DNA of 64,000 nt from an uncultured Candidatus Saccharibacteria bacterium (GTDB lineage Bacteria; Patescibacteriota; Saccharimonadia; Saccharimonadales; Saccharimonadaceae), in contig CAMNGP010000002.1 in NCBI GenBank assembly GCA_946538495.1, positions 37,816-101,815 on the forward strand. The letters run 5' to 3'. The stretch's first letter is position 1. The number at the start of each line of letters is the position of its first letter. The position numbers were made by a program, and so were the translations under genes. Shown one piece after another: positions 17,032-26,016 of this stretch. Under the pieces are notes generated by a model. That model was not told the DNA's origin, ran no database searches, and saw nothing but the letters and a program-made list of their open reading frames with translations.

Positions 17032-17880
17032 CTACCGTAACTTATTGATAAGATTTTTCAAATCGGTGTCGGATTTGCATTTGAAGGTAAGACTGCGACC
17101 AGTGATTTTGACAACAGCATTGTATTTACTGGCAAGACTATCTTCGTCTTTGTGATATTTGCTTTGTTTAATTAAGGCGACGGAAGATTTGGGTGTGTGA
17201 TCAGCAAAATAACGTTCGACTTTGCGGGCAGTCCAGCCCTCTTCGATGATTTTTGGTAGAACCTTTTTGATGGTGGCCTCGTCACGAGAAACTAGTGGAC
17301 GCATAACGCCTTCGGTGAGCTTTTCCTTAACCATGATTTTTTTGACATCTTCTGGCAAGTTTAACAGTCGCATGGTAGTACGGACTGAGGCCTCGGACTT
17401 CCCTACTTTGGCGGCGATATCTTCGTCGCTAAGGTTGAACTGAGTTTTTAGTTTAGCGTAGGCCGTAGCGAGTTCGATAGCATTCAAATCCTCACGTTGA
17501 GCATTCTCGATAATGGAGAGTTCCAGCCGATTCTGTGAATCTAATGTGCGAATAATAGCAGGGATTTTTTCGAGACCAGCGATTTTGCTAGCACGCCAAC
17601 GACGCTCACCGGCAACGATTTTATATTTGCCATCTTCTTTGGTAACTACGATTGGTTGTAATACGCCATGTTCTTTGATGGAGGCAGCCAATGCATTGAG
17701 GGCTTCCTGGTCAAATTCACGGCGTGGTTGCTCTTCATCACGCACGATTTCACTGATTTTGAGCGTTTTGAGTTCGCTTGATTTTTTGTCTTCGGTGGCG
17801 GTAGGATCAAACTCGTCATCAATGAGCTCGGTCGGGATTAGTGATTCAAATCCGCGACCTAATCCTTTTTTCAGATTCAT
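17032..17880 (-). CDS. parB: Chromosome-partitioning protein ParB
   Basis: 282 residues. N-terminal KKGLGRGFESLIP, the CTPase/ParB nuclease-like domain with GERRWRASKIAG and ENAQREDLNAIELA, a helix-turn-helix (LSDEDIAAKVGKSEASVRTT), and a short C-terminal domain. It binds parS sites and spreads as a CTP clamp. Overlaps parA by 4 nt. No parS site was noticed in the window. Confidence 0.95.
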   Translation of the reverse strand: MNLKKGLGRGFESLIPTELIDDEFDPTATEDKKSSELKTLKISEIVRDEEQPRREFDQEALNALAASIKEHGVLQPIVVTKEDGKYKIVAGERRWRASKIAGLEKIPAIIRTLDSQNRLELSIIENAQREDLNAIELATAYAKLKTQFNLSDEDIAAKVGKSEASVRTTMRLLNLPEDVKKIMVKEKLTEGVMRPLVSRDEATIKKVLPKIIEEGWTARKVERYFADHTPKSSVALIKQSKYHKDEDSLASKYNAVVKITGRSLTFKCKSDTDLKNLINKLR

Positions 17881-18650
17881 TTCGTTCTCTCCTCTACTTC
17901 TTTGGTAAATGCTTTATAGGCTTTGGCGCCTTTACTAAACTTATCGTATGCGCCAACCGGCACGCCGTGACTAGGCGCTTCGGCTACGCGCACATTGCGC
18001 GGAATAGTAGTCTTGAAAGTTAAGTTTTTAAAGTATTTCTGGATTTCGTTATAAACCTGAATGGAGAGACTCGTGCGTTTGTCATACATAGTGGCGAGTA
18101 CGCCGAGTAAACGAAGACTAGGGTTAGCTTGCTTCATAACTAGCTTCATGGATTCCAATAATTGTGCTACACCCTCAAGCGCATAAAATTCGGTCTGAAC
18201 AGGAAGTAGAAGATAGTTGCTAGCAATCATGCCGTTAACCGTAAGGAGTGAAAGCGAAGGTGGCGAATCGATGATGATGTAATCATAGTTGTTTTCGACA
18301 CTACGAATAGCATCGCGCAAACGAACAAATTTGCGTTGCATACCAGTGATTTCGACTTCGGCATTAGCGAGATCTGGCGCTGTAGGGGCGAGGTCAAAAT
18401 TCTTGTATTTGGTGGGGCGGATTGCATCTGACAACTGTGCCACACCCAGAATAACATTCGTCATGGTGATACCAAGCACGCCAGAATCGGTCTTATCGAT
18501 TCCGAGTCCGGAAGTGGCATTGCCCTGCGGATCAAAATCAATCAATAAAGTTTTGAATTTATCTTTTGCGAGATAATATGCCAAATTGACGGCAGTCGTA
18601 GTCTTCCCTACGCCGCCCTTTTGATTAGTTACACATATTACCTTCGCCAT
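17877..18650 (-). CDS. parA: Chromosome-partitioning ATPase ParA
   Basis: 257 residues. A deviant Walker A KGGVGKTT at residues about 10-17, the Walker A' region (LIDFDPQGNATSGLG), and Walker B DYIIIDSPPSLS. The start is placed at 18650, where MAKVICVTNQKGG matches the family. The upstream extension would run through a promoter and a terminator. parA-parB are coupled. Confidence 0.95.
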   Translation of the reverse strand: MAKVICVTNQKGGVGKTTTAVNLAYYLAKDKFKTLLIDFDPQGNATSGLGIDKTDSGVLGITMTNVILGVAQLSDAIRPTKYKNFDLAPTAPDLANAEVEITGMQRKFVRLRDAIRSVENNYDYIIIDSPPSLSLLTVNGMIASNYLLLPVQTEFYALEGVAQLLESMKLVMKQANPSLRLLGVLATMYDKRTSLSIQVYNEIQKYFKNLTFKTTIPRNVRVAEAPSHGVPVGAYDKFSKGAKAYKAFTKEVEERTK

Positions 18651-18660
18651 AACACTTACG

Positions 18661-18666
18661 ATTATA
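18661..18666 (-). promoter_or_regulatory. -10 promoter of parA-parB
   Basis: TGTTATAAT on the minus strand, 10 nt before the ATG at 18650. Confidence 0.65.
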
Positions 18667-18743
18667 ACATAAAATAAGGAAAAGCTAAAATCATTTTTGG
18701 TGGCTAGACTTGTTTGTTTATAATTATTACAACATGGGTCAAG

Positions 18744-18787
18744 AAAAAATGTCCTTATTCGCCCTGTGGGCTGTGGGACATTTTTTT
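18744..18787 (-). terminator. Terminator after rplU
   Basis: The complementary arms AAAAAATGTCC and GGACATTTTTT surround a GC-rich loop. On the minus strand the structure ends in a T-run after rplU. It could work in both directions. The rest of 18651-18850 shows no gene. Confidence 0.7.
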
Positions 18788-18851
18788 CATTGCTAGGTTG
18801 CAATAATTACACGAACAAATCTGGCAAATGCTACCAAAAGCAATTTTAGCT

Positions 18852-19160
18852 TTAGCCGATTTTGGTGATTTCAATCTCAGTGTATTTTTGGCGATGGCCA
18901 GTTTCGGTGTGTTCGCGCTTTTTAGGCTTGTAGTGAATAATGCGAACCTTGTCACCCTTCACCTCGGGCGTTTTGACTTTAGCTGAAACTTTTACGCCCT
19001 TTACCGTAGGTGTGCCGACTTCGGTTTTGTCGCCGTCTATTACGAGTAAAGCGTCAAGTTCGAGCTCTTTGGTTCCTGCCGGGAGGAGGTCCACCCGTAG
19101 GGTCTCTTTTTCGGTGACGACATATTGTTTGCCGCCAACTAGAATGACTGCTTTTTTCAT
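18852..19160 (-). CDS. rplU: 50S ribosomal protein bL21
   Basis: 102 residues, full length. The N-terminal KKAVILVGGKQYVVTEKETL and the C-terminal KVRIIHYKPKKREHTETGHR region match bL21. SD AAAGGA is present. The usual partner rpmA (bL27) is not next to it. Confidence 0.95.
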   Translation of the reverse strand: MKKAVILVGGKQYVVTEKETLRVDLLPAGTKELELDALLVIDGDKTEVGTPTVKGVKVSAKVKTPEVKGDKVRIIHYKPKKREHTETGHRQKYTEIEITKIG

Positions 19161-19216
19161 ATTAATCCTTTATTAACTCTTGTAATTTTATCATAATTGC
19201 AAGAATAATGCAAGAA

Positions 19217-19250
19217 AATACCGCCCAAAGGAGCTCCCCTGAGCGGTATT
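19217..19250 (-). terminator. Terminator of the surface-protein operon
   Basis: The stem AATACCGC/GCGGTATT encloses a GC-rich loop. On the minus strand it ends with TTTCTT, just after the stop codon at 19261. Confidence 0.7.
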
Positions 19251-19260
19251 GGATTTTGTT

Positions 19261-20808
19261 TTATTTGTCTGATTTCGCCTTTGGCTCCTTAGCTACTTCT
19301 TTTGGCTCAGCGTCTTTAGTTTGAGCTGCGTCTTTAGTTTCTTTTGGAGACTCTTCGGTTTTGGCAATTTCTTCACCTTTAGCTTTGCTCTCTACCTTGG
19401 CAAGAGTCTTCTTGGTGCGATAGAGATAATAACCGCCACCACCAATGCCGAGGATTACAACTACTGCCATCACGATTTCGAGCGGACCAGTGGACGGTAA
19501 CTCTTGACAGCCTTCCATTTCTGGGTTGGTTTTACAGTTTTTCTCTTGGCATTCTGGTAAATTTGGATTAGTGGTACAATCTTGGCATCCTGGCGCATCT
19601 GGATTAGTGGTACAATCCTGACATTCTGGTGCATCTGGATTCGTGGTACAGTCCACTACTGGATCTTCACAAGGCTCGGAAACTAAGACTGACGCTTGAT
19701 TCCCAAGTGTACCGTAACCACCGTCGGCCAATGCGTAATCCATATATACTGTATTAATTAGTCTTGAGGTGCCACAGGTTTTACCGTCAAATACTTCGTC
19801 GGTGATTTTGGCATCATATTCGATATACCAACCAGCTCCACCAACACTAAGTTGATAGGTTAATGCCCCATTCGACGTGAAAAAGTCGCCTGAAAGAGCT
19901 TCAGTTTTTTTGGCTCCACTGGTTGCCGTATCCTTAAATACTGCGTCAGATGCTGCAACCAGACCAGTAGGCAATTGGTCTTTGATAGCAATTTTTGTTG
20001 TGGCGATGCTGCCTAGGTTTTTAGCAACAACCTTATAATGAATCGTGTCGCCAACTTTGGCATTAATGTTATCATAGTAGTTTACGCCGTCAGTAGAAGC
20101 CATTTTGGAAAGATAAATTGAAGCTTGTTCTGCTTTAACTTTATAAATGATATATCCAGAATACTCTGCGCAGCCAGGTACTTTCCCGTCTAAGGTACAA
20201 TTTGTCTCGCCTTCAGCGCAATAACCTATTAATGCGCCCGAGGTAAACATATCTTCGCCAATTTTTGCCGTCGTTCTTCCGCCGTTCCAATAGATTGTTG
20301 CTGAATTATCTACATATCTTAGGCGTACGCCCACACTGGATTTATTGATAAAATCAGCTTCGTCCCATACGCTCGTCGGATTGGCATTTGAGGCAGAAAT
20401 TTTCGCGCCAGTTTCTGCGGTTGAGTCGCCAGATATTACTCCAGGAAAATAGGCAAAAACTTTCGTATTTTCGGCAGTTAGCTTATAGTTCGAAGCTGCA
20501 TTGTTATGATAAAACACATATACTTCAAACTCTTGACCATTTTTGGCGTCTGCGTCAGATATTTCAACTTGGTCTCTAAAGGTCGTTTCGCCAGCTTTAC
20601 GAACGCGAACAAAGTTTCTTTCATCACCAATACCAACAGATTCACTACTTTGATTATTAGTGATCGAATTAAACGTAACATACGTTGCTGGTTTATCCAT
20701 TTCAAAAGTTCTACGCTCTGGACCCCATGCCTGTGCAGCACATACACCCTGGAGCGCCAAAAGTATCGTAATAGCTATTCCACCCGTTTTTATGAAGATT
20801 TTCTTCAT
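19261..20808 (-). CDS. DUF11-type surface protein with LPSTG motif and charged cytoplasmic tail
   Basis: 515 residues. A signal peptide (MKKIFIKTGGIAITILLALQ) leads into a large extracellular region. A DUF11-like domain (about 237-365) contains VGDTIHYKVVAKNLGS and IKDQLPTGL. A Cys-rich repeat CTTNPDAPECQD follows in about four copies (about 392-435). Then come LPSTG, a transmembrane helix, and a roughly 60-residue Lys/Glu/Ala tail. LPSTG resembles a sortase signal, but such signals normally end with a few basic residues, so the long tail is unusual. No sortase is in the window. SD GGAGG is present, and it lies 28 nt after the Tat-signal gene. Confidence 0.8.
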   Translation of the reverse strand: MKKIFIKTGGIAITILLALQGVCAAQAWGPERRTFEMDKPATYVTFNSITNNQSSESVGIGDERNFVRVRKAGETTFRDQVEISDADAKNGQEFEVYVFYHNNAASNYKLTAENTKVFAYFPGVISGDSTAETGAKISASNANPTSVWDEADFINKSSVGVRLRYVDNSATIYWNGGRTTAKIGEDMFTSGALIGYCAEGETNCTLDGKVPGCAEYSGYIIYKVKAEQASIYLSKMASTDGVNYYDNINAKVGDTIHYKVVAKNLGSIATTKIAIKDQLPTGLVAASDAVFKDTATSGAKKTEALSGDFFTSNGALTYQLSVGGAGWYIEYDAKITDEVFDGKTCGTSRLINTVYMDYALADGGYGTLGNQASVLVSEPCEDPVVDCTTNPDAPECQDCTTNPDAPGCQDCTTNPNLPECQEKNCKTNPEMEGCQELPSTGPLEIVMAVVVILGIGGGGYYLYRTKKTLAKVESKAKGEEIAKTEESPKETKDAAQTKDAEPKEVAKEPKAKSDK

Positions 20809-20836
20809 AGTCCTCCTTACTTTAAGTTATATATTT

Positions 20837-22447
20837 TTATAAACCTTCGCTATAATCTGCGCCGTCAACGCCTGTCGCGTTGTCTAGACTCTGTTCAATT
20901 GTTCCGCCGCCGCTTGCACTTGGAGTACTTCCAGTTACCTCTCCAGTACTGACAGTGGCACCAGCATTAAAGTCATTTGATGGTCCAGATCCTTCCGTAG
21001 TACCAGCGACAGGTCTTGGCGCTTCTCCACCCGCGCCAGCGGTAGACTGCGATCCTCCACTAGTGCTGCTAGGAGGAGTGCCGCCAGTGACTTCGTGGCC
21101 AATTTGCCCTGATGGCTGACCGTCATAGGTGTTCGTCCCAGGATTATAGGGGCGATTAGAGTCAGCAGTCGGTTCTGGCGTCGTTCCCCTGTTTTGGCTT
21201 TCCGGCTGAACAATGTTGTCGTTGGCTCCGGAGTTTTCGTTCGCCTCAGCCTGATTCTTTGGCTCAGGAGTTGGTTCAGGCTCTGATGTGGGATTGTCTT
21301 CTGATGGAGTATCTTTCGTTGGTTTGTTATCTCTACTGATTATTACGGGGATAGGATCCCCATCGTAGTAGACGACATTTAGCAAATTCGTGCATACAGT
21401 ATTAAAGTATCTGACCACCTCTTTTCCATCTGCTTTAGTTGTGACTCTTACAAGTTCTGGCTTATCACCTTCTCTAACTAAATCGTCAACCGCAAGCTCC
21501 GTAAACATGCCAGTCATAACATGATGGTAATCTGCATTCGGTTCTCCTTCTTCAGGGTTAAACTCCCTATACTCAATACCCATGTTAAGAATCTTCTTGT
21601 TATCTTCTGGCCGACCGAATTCGAATGTAGTGTTCTTATATTGCCCCATTAGCCATGAAACAAGTTCTTTCATATCGTCTGGATCTGTTTGATAGAGTAT
21701 TTCTTCGGCTTTTTTCTGAGATTTACCGGAAAACCTTGGATGGCCGAGAATACTTAGCTCCGCAGCGGCTACTGGACCATGAGTACGAACTATATGTTCA
21801 AAAAACGCGGCGTAATCCTCTATTGTTTCTAGCCCCTCAAACTGCCCATCGTATAGATCCAAGAATTCTTCATTTTCTAGAAGGTTTTTCTTAAATGCCA
21901 CCCAGTATTTGGTTTCTTCACTGTAATCCTCTGCATACTGATGACCTCCTGGCGTAGTTGAAAGATTGAATGGCAATTCGTTTTCTTCGTCGATTTTTTC
22001 AAAAATCCATCTTAGGTCCTTGGACCTTTCGGTTTCATGATCGTCGGTGGTTTCATGATCGTCGGTGATTTCAGAATTGTCTGATGAGCCATATCCATTC
22101 AGCTCCTCTTCCGACAAGTCTTCGGGGGCACCCTGTCGAAAAGCATTATTGATAGCCATACCAGCAGCACCCAGGAGGGTGGCACCCGCCAGAGCCATAA
22201 AGCCCCTTCTGGAAAGATTTTTCTCTTTGCCTCGTTCGGCACCTTGAGCGGAATTTGGGTGATTTGCCGATGGAGGTGTTTCCGTACTGCCCCTCGTATC
22301 AAGTAGTTCCGTTTCGTCAAAGTCCCGACCAGATAAGACTGCTCTGATTATATCTTGAAGTGTACCTTCTTCAAACTCTTTTTTAGTGAGAGGTGATTTA
22401 TCGGGCCCTTCATTCCCGTTGTTAGCCCCAGATCTTTCCGGATTCAT
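20837..22447 (-). CDS. Protein with internal twin-arginine signal and Pro/Thr-rich C-terminus
   Basis: 536 residues. After about 77 polar residues comes SRRGFMALAGATLLGAAG (from residue 79), a good twin-arginine (Tat) signal. A globular region of about 140-375 is rich in aromatic and acidic residues, and matches no family I recognise. Residues about 380-536 are low-complexity Pro/Thr/Gly/Ser, like a wall-spanning or mucin-like linker. SD GGGAG precedes the ATG. It forms an operon with the LPSTG protein. Confidence 0.75.
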   Translation of the reverse strand: MNPERSGANNGNEGPDKSPLTKKEFEEGTLQDIIRAVLSGRDFDETELLDTRGSTETPPSANHPNSAQGAERGKEKNLSRRGFMALAGATLLGAAGMAINNAFRQGAPEDLSEEELNGYGSSDNSEITDDHETTDDHETERSKDLRWIFEKIDEENELPFNLSTTPGGHQYAEDYSEETKYWVAFKKNLLENEEFLDLYDGQFEGLETIEDYAAFFEHIVRTHGPVAAAELSILGHPRFSGKSQKKAEEILYQTDPDDMKELVSWLMGQYKNTTFEFGRPEDNKKILNMGIEYREFNPEEGEPNADYHHVMTGMFTELAVDDLVREGDKPELVRVTTKADGKEVVRYFNTVCTNLLNVVYYDGDPIPVIISRDNKPTKDTPSEDNPTSEPEPTPEPKNQAEANENSGANDNIVQPESQNRGTTPEPTADSNRPYNPGTNTYDGQPSGQIGHEVTGGTPPSSTSGGSQSTAGAGGEAPRPVAGTTEGSGPSNDFNAGATVSTGEVTGSTPSASGGGTIEQSLDNATGVDGADYSEGL

Positions 22448-22459
22448 TTGTTTTCTCCC

Positions 22460-22465
22460 ATTATA
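22460..22465 (-). promoter_or_regulatory. -10 promoter of the Tat-signal/LPSTG protein operon
   Basis: TATAAT on the minus strand, 12 nt before the ATG at 22447. The GGGAG ribosome binding site lies between them. Confidence 0.55.
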
Positions 22466-22540
22466 TTTGATAGCAAAACTATTCTGGTTTTAGTTTAGCA
22501 TGAGCTTTTAGTGTGGTCAAGAATTTTGTCGAGATTGCTT

Positions 22541-22577
22541 CATCAAAAAACCGAACATTTTGTTCGGCTTTTTGATA
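22541..22577 (-). terminator. Terminator of the micro-protein operon
   Basis: The perfect stem CCGAAC/GTTCGG (22551-22567) is followed on the minus strand by a run of six Ts. Confidence 0.8.
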
Positions 22578-22584
22578 TAAGGTT

Positions 22585-22698
22585 TTACATTAGACTCATA
22601 AAGAGAACGGCTAGTTCATAGAAAGTCTGGAAATTATTAATTCCGATCGGACTTACATTGGCAATCCTTTCTGTTAAAGTTAATATTTGTTTGCTCAT
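22585..22698 (-). CDS. Micro-protein of 37 residues, unknown
   Basis: Reads MSKQILTLTERIANVSPI and ends YELAVLFMSLM. It looks like one amphipathic/hydrophobic helix. It is the second gene of a unit with its own strong promoter (22949-22977) and terminator. An AAAGGA sequence sits 11 nt upstream of the ATG, a rather long spacing. It could be a secreted or membrane peptide; no family was recognised. Confidence 0.45.
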   Translation of the reverse strand: MSKQILTLTERIANVSPIGINNFQTFYELAVLFMSLM

Positions 22699-22731
22699 CT
22701 TATGTTAAAGTCCTTTCTTTATGACAAGAAA

Positions 22732-22875
22732 TTATAATCCAAAGATACTAGCGGAGCCAATCTTGCGCATGAGATCGAGCGTAGCTTTGTTCACTTTCTT
22801 TTCTGGTGAGACGTATTCTTTTTCGTCAGGGTACGTCTCATAAGAAAGCACCTTAAGACTATTTTTTCTTGTCAT
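22732..22875 (-). CDS. Micro-protein of 47 residues, unknown
   Basis: Begins MTRKNSLKVLSYETYPDEK and ends LDLMRKIGSASIFGL. It is charged and polar, with no signal peptide and no cysteine. A good AAGGA site lies 8-10 nt upstream of the ATG. An AT-rich leader of about 67 nt follows a near-consensus promoter, so the gene is probably well expressed. The C-terminal GSASIFGL is the only hydrophobic patch. No family was recognised. Confidence 0.55.
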   Translation of the reverse strand: MTRKNSLKVLSYETYPDEKEYVSPEKKVNKATLDLMRKIGSASIFGL

Positions 22876-22948
22876 ATATTTTCCTTTTTGTTTTATTGTT
22901 TTTATTTTTGTTTGTTAGAATTTTTATTTTATTTTCTAACTTGTCCTT

Positions 22949-22977
22949 AGTGTAGCACACTTTAGCGATTTTGTCAA
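22949..22977 (-). promoter_or_regulatory. Near-consensus promoter of the micro-protein operon
   Basis: On the minus strand, TTGACA (22972-22977), 17 bp, then TGC-TACACT (-10 at 22949-22954). A second TTGACA lies further upstream near 23008. It is one of the best sigma-70-type promoters in the window. The rest of 22876-23070 shows no gene. Confidence 0.8.
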
Positions 22978-23070
22978 TACTGTTTATGCTAATATTTCTT
23001 AGTTTTGTCAAGTTAACAGAGACAATAATCCAAAAACAAACCCAGTAAGGACGTATGTATTTTTTACAAT

Positions 23071-26004
23071 TTATAATTTCTCTAATGAAATTGTTATGTT
23101 TTCGCCGTCTAATTTGGCGATTTCATCATAAGAATAATTATTGTTTTTTACTACTTCGTGAGCGTTGACTTCTGTTCTAATCAATTCTTCAAATCCATTT
23201 GGTAAATCAATTGAAAGAGAGAGTTTGATTTGGTCGTCTTGGCGTAAGCCAGCGTGCTTACGGGCGGATTGTACGGCGCGAATGATTTCACGGGCCTGTC
23301 CTTCCCTCTTAAGCTCGGCGGTGAGTTTTTTGTCGAGTGAGAGACTCTTACCGTGTTTTACTGTCTTAACGTTTACCTCGTCGGCAATGATTTTTTCATA
23401 GAAATCGTCTAGTTTGTCGCCATCGTACGTAAGCTTTGCTAGCGGCTGACGGATTTTGATTTGATCTTCGGTATCTGATTTTTGCATTCTAAGTGCCAGT
23501 GCATCAGTAATGATTTGGCGAGTACGAGACATTATTCCTAGGATTTCCGTGTCAATCTTGCCTGCATCTGGCCAATTCAAGAGATGCACAGACTCATTCT
23601 GCCCTGTCATTTTTTGATAAAGCTCTTCGGAAAGAAATGGCGTAAACGGGGCTAGGATTTTAGCCAGATAGATTAATACAAAATGGAGCGTAGCGAATGC
23701 TGCATGTTTATCTTTTGGATCGTCATTTTTGCTAAAACGTCGGCGCGAGCGACGCACAAACCAGTTAGATAAATCATCTATAAATGGCAAGACCTCTTCT
23801 AGAGCTTTAGGGAGATTGTATTCTTCCATGCCAGCAGTAATAGCGTTTCTTAATTGATAAACGCGAGAGAAGATCCATTGGTCTAATGGATTATTTAGCT
23901 CTATATCATACAAATCGTCTGAGTCGATATTCTCGACCTCTGCGTAGGTCGTGAAGAAATCATAGACATTCCAAACCATGGCAAGTTTGCGGTTGACGTC
24001 GGAGACATCTTTGTCAAGAAGAGCGAAGTCTTCGCCAGAGAGGACTGGGGAGCTAAGGAGCAAAAAACGGAGAGCGTCAGCAGAATATTGATCCATGAGC
24101 ACATTTGGGTCGGTGAAATTACCGAGCGATTTGCTCATCTTGCGCCCATCGTTTCCCGCTAAGGTGCCGGTGGTAATTACATTCTTATAAGCATTTTTGT
24201 GACCTTTTTTGGCTTTTTCACCAAAGGCACCCGTTTCAGCAAGTGCAGTATTGACGGCATGAACATAATAGAACCAGGCGCGTACTTGACCGACGTATTC
24301 TACGATAAAATCGGCTGGATAATTTCGCTCAAACTTTTCTTTGTTTTCGAACGGATAATGAAGCTGCGCGAAGGGCATAGAGCCAGATTCAAACCAGCAA
24401 TCTAATACCTTTTCGATACGGGTAAAATGTTCGCCATCGATATCGAATTCGATCGCATCCACCCAAGGGCGATGATAATCGTCTAGTTCTTTGCCAGACA
24501 ATTCTTTAAGCTCAGCATAAGAGCCGATTACTTTGACGGAGCCTTTGTCACCTTTCCAGACCGGCATAGCAGTAGCCCAAAAACGATCGCGCGACAGATT
24601 CCAATCAGGTGCGGCTTCGATGTTTTTGGCAAAGCGGCCGTGTTTTAGATACCCCGGGAACCAGTTGATGTTTTCATTCTCAGCTAGCATTAGAGGTTTT
24701 TGACCCTCGATATCAAAGAACCAAGACGGAAATGCGCGATACATGATGCGTTCCTTGGAGCGAGGGTTGAAGGGATATTCGTGCTGAATATAATCTATCT
24801 TGTAGATAATTCCCTTGTCTTCCAAGCATTTTGCAATAAATTTATTAGCTGCCCAAATTTGAATGCCGTGCTCATCGGTGTCACGAACACCGAAATCATG
24901 TAACTTGTTGGCGTATTCTGCTATATAATAGCCATTCTCGTCAAGAGTATCTACAAAATCAATCTCGTCTTCGTGTTGCTTGTAGAGCTCGTAATCATCT
25001 TCACCATAAGCAGGGGCAATATGAACAATACCTGTGCCTTCTTCGTCTCCCACAAAGTCAGCGGTGAAAACTTGGCAAATAGTGCCATCTAGGGATATGT
25101 ATTTAAGACCCTGAAGATCCTTGCCTTTAAAAGTCTTTTCTGGTTCGGCGTCTTCACTAAAGAGTTTGCCGGCGAGCCTGGTTGCAACAATAAGACGCCC
25201 ACCATCTATATTATATACGCCATATGATAGGTTTTTACTGACAGCTAAAGCACGGTTCGCCATCAAGGTCCAAGGGGTGGTGGTCCAAGCTAGAAGATAA
25301 ACAGGTTCAGAAATAGATATTTCTTTAGACGCTTCGTCCTTCGAATCTGTATTTACTAGCTTGAATTTGACATAGGCGGAAGGGTCAGTGACGGTTTGGT
25401 AGGCATCGTTATCCATGGTGACTTCTGCTTTCGAAACAGGAGTAGCGAATTTGGTATCGTACATTAAGACTTTGCGACCTTCATAGATTTTGCCTGCTTC
25501 ATAGAGCTGTTTAAATGCCCACCAGACAGATTCCATGAAATCCTTGTTCATGGTGCGATAGCAATTATCAAAATCTACCCAACGACCAACGCGATCGATG
25601 GTAGAGCGCCAGGTTTCGGAGTTCGCAACCATGGATTCTCTGGCTTTAATAATATAATCTTCGAGACTCCATTTAGTGCCGATGTCGCGGCGGTCAGTAA
25701 TACCGAGCTGCTTTTCGACAAAGTTTTCGGCTGGAAGACCGTGACAGTCCCAGCCCCAACGGCGTTCTACGCGACGACCATTCATGGTCCAATAGCGCGG
25801 GACGGCGTCTTTGACAATAGAGCTAAGGAGGGTTCCATGATGAGGGTTGCCAGTAATAAATGGTGGGCCATCATAAAAAACATAGGATTCGTCGATTGGT
25901 CTCTGTTCTACAGATTTTTCGAATGTTTTATCTTTTTTCCACCACTCAATGAGGGCTTTTTCGTATTCGACGGCTTTGCGTCGTTCTCCAGCTCTATATT
26001 TCAT
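23071..26004 (-). CDS. ileS: Isoleucyl-tRNA synthetase (type 2)
   Basis: 977 residues. The HIGH-equivalent is PHHG in ITGNPHHGTLLSS, and the KMSKS motif is GRKMSKSLGN. The editing domain lies between them (LAWTTTPWTLMANRA). WGWDCHGLPAENFVEKQLG and the lack of a C-terminal zinc finger place it in the eukaryote-like type 2 group. That group often resists mupirocin, but resistance here is only inferred from family membership. The promoter overlaps the mscS stop codon. Confidence 0.96.
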   Translation of the reverse strand: MKYRAGERRKAVEYEKALIEWWKKDKTFEKSVEQRPIDESYVFYDGPPFITGNPHHGTLLSSIVKDAVPRYWTMNGRRVERRWGWDCHGLPAENFVEKQLGITDRRDIGTKWSLEDYIIKARESMVANSETWRSTIDRVGRWVDFDNCYRTMNKDFMESVWWAFKQLYEAGKIYEGRKVLMYDTKFATPVSKAEVTMDNDAYQTVTDPSAYVKFKLVNTDSKDEASKEISISEPVYLLAWTTTPWTLMANRALAVSKNLSYGVYNIDGGRLIVATRLAGKLFSEDAEPEKTFKGKDLQGLKYISLDGTICQVFTADFVGDEEGTGIVHIAPAYGEDDYELYKQHEDEIDFVDTLDENGYYIAEYANKLHDFGVRDTDEHGIQIWAANKFIAKCLEDKGIIYKIDYIQHEYPFNPRSKERIMYRAFPSWFFDIEGQKPLMLAENENINWFPGYLKHGRFAKNIEAAPDWNLSRDRFWATAMPVWKGDKGSVKVIGSYAELKELSGKELDDYHRPWVDAIEFDIDGEHFTRIEKVLDCWFESGSMPFAQLHYPFENKEKFERNYPADFIVEYVGQVRAWFYYVHAVNTALAETGAFGEKAKKGHKNAYKNVITTGTLAGNDGRKMSKSLGNFTDPNVLMDQYSADALRFLLLSSPVLSGEDFALLDKDVSDVNRKLAMVWNVYDFFTTYAEVENIDSDDLYDIELNNPLDQWIFSRVYQLRNAITAGMEEYNLPKALEEVLPFIDDLSNWFVRRSRRRFSKNDDPKDKHAAFATLHFVLIYLAKILAPFTPFLSEELYQKMTGQNESVHLLNWPDAGKIDTEILGIMSRTRQIITDALALRMQKSDTEDQIKIRQPLAKLTYDGDKLDDFYEKIIADEVNVKTVKHGKSLSLDKKLTAELKREGQAREIIRAVQSARKHAGLRQDDQIKLSLSIDLPNGFEELIRTEVNAHEVVKNNNYSYDEIAKLDGENITISLEKL

Positions 26005-26010
26005 TCTATA

Positions 26011-26016
26011 ATTATA
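26011..26016 (-). promoter_or_regulatory. Extended -10 promoter of ileS
   Basis: TGATATAAT, exactly 6 nt before the ATG at 26004. The TGA stop codon of mscS supplies the TG of the box. Confidence 0.7.

Noticed and set aside
18740-18800. An N-terminal extension of ParA reaching upstream of 18650
   Set aside because: It would run through a promoter and a terminator, and the family start is at MAKVICVTNQKGG.
22601-22680. Candidate small RNA instead of the 37-codon frame
   Set aside because: No separate promoter lies next to it and the region is co-transcribed with the 47-codon frame. The frame is therefore reported, but with low confidence.
23071-26004. IleRS as a horizontally acquired mupirocin-resistance gene
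   Set aside because: Type 2 IleRS appears to be the only housekeeping copy here, with local promoter style and codon use. No mobile context was seen.
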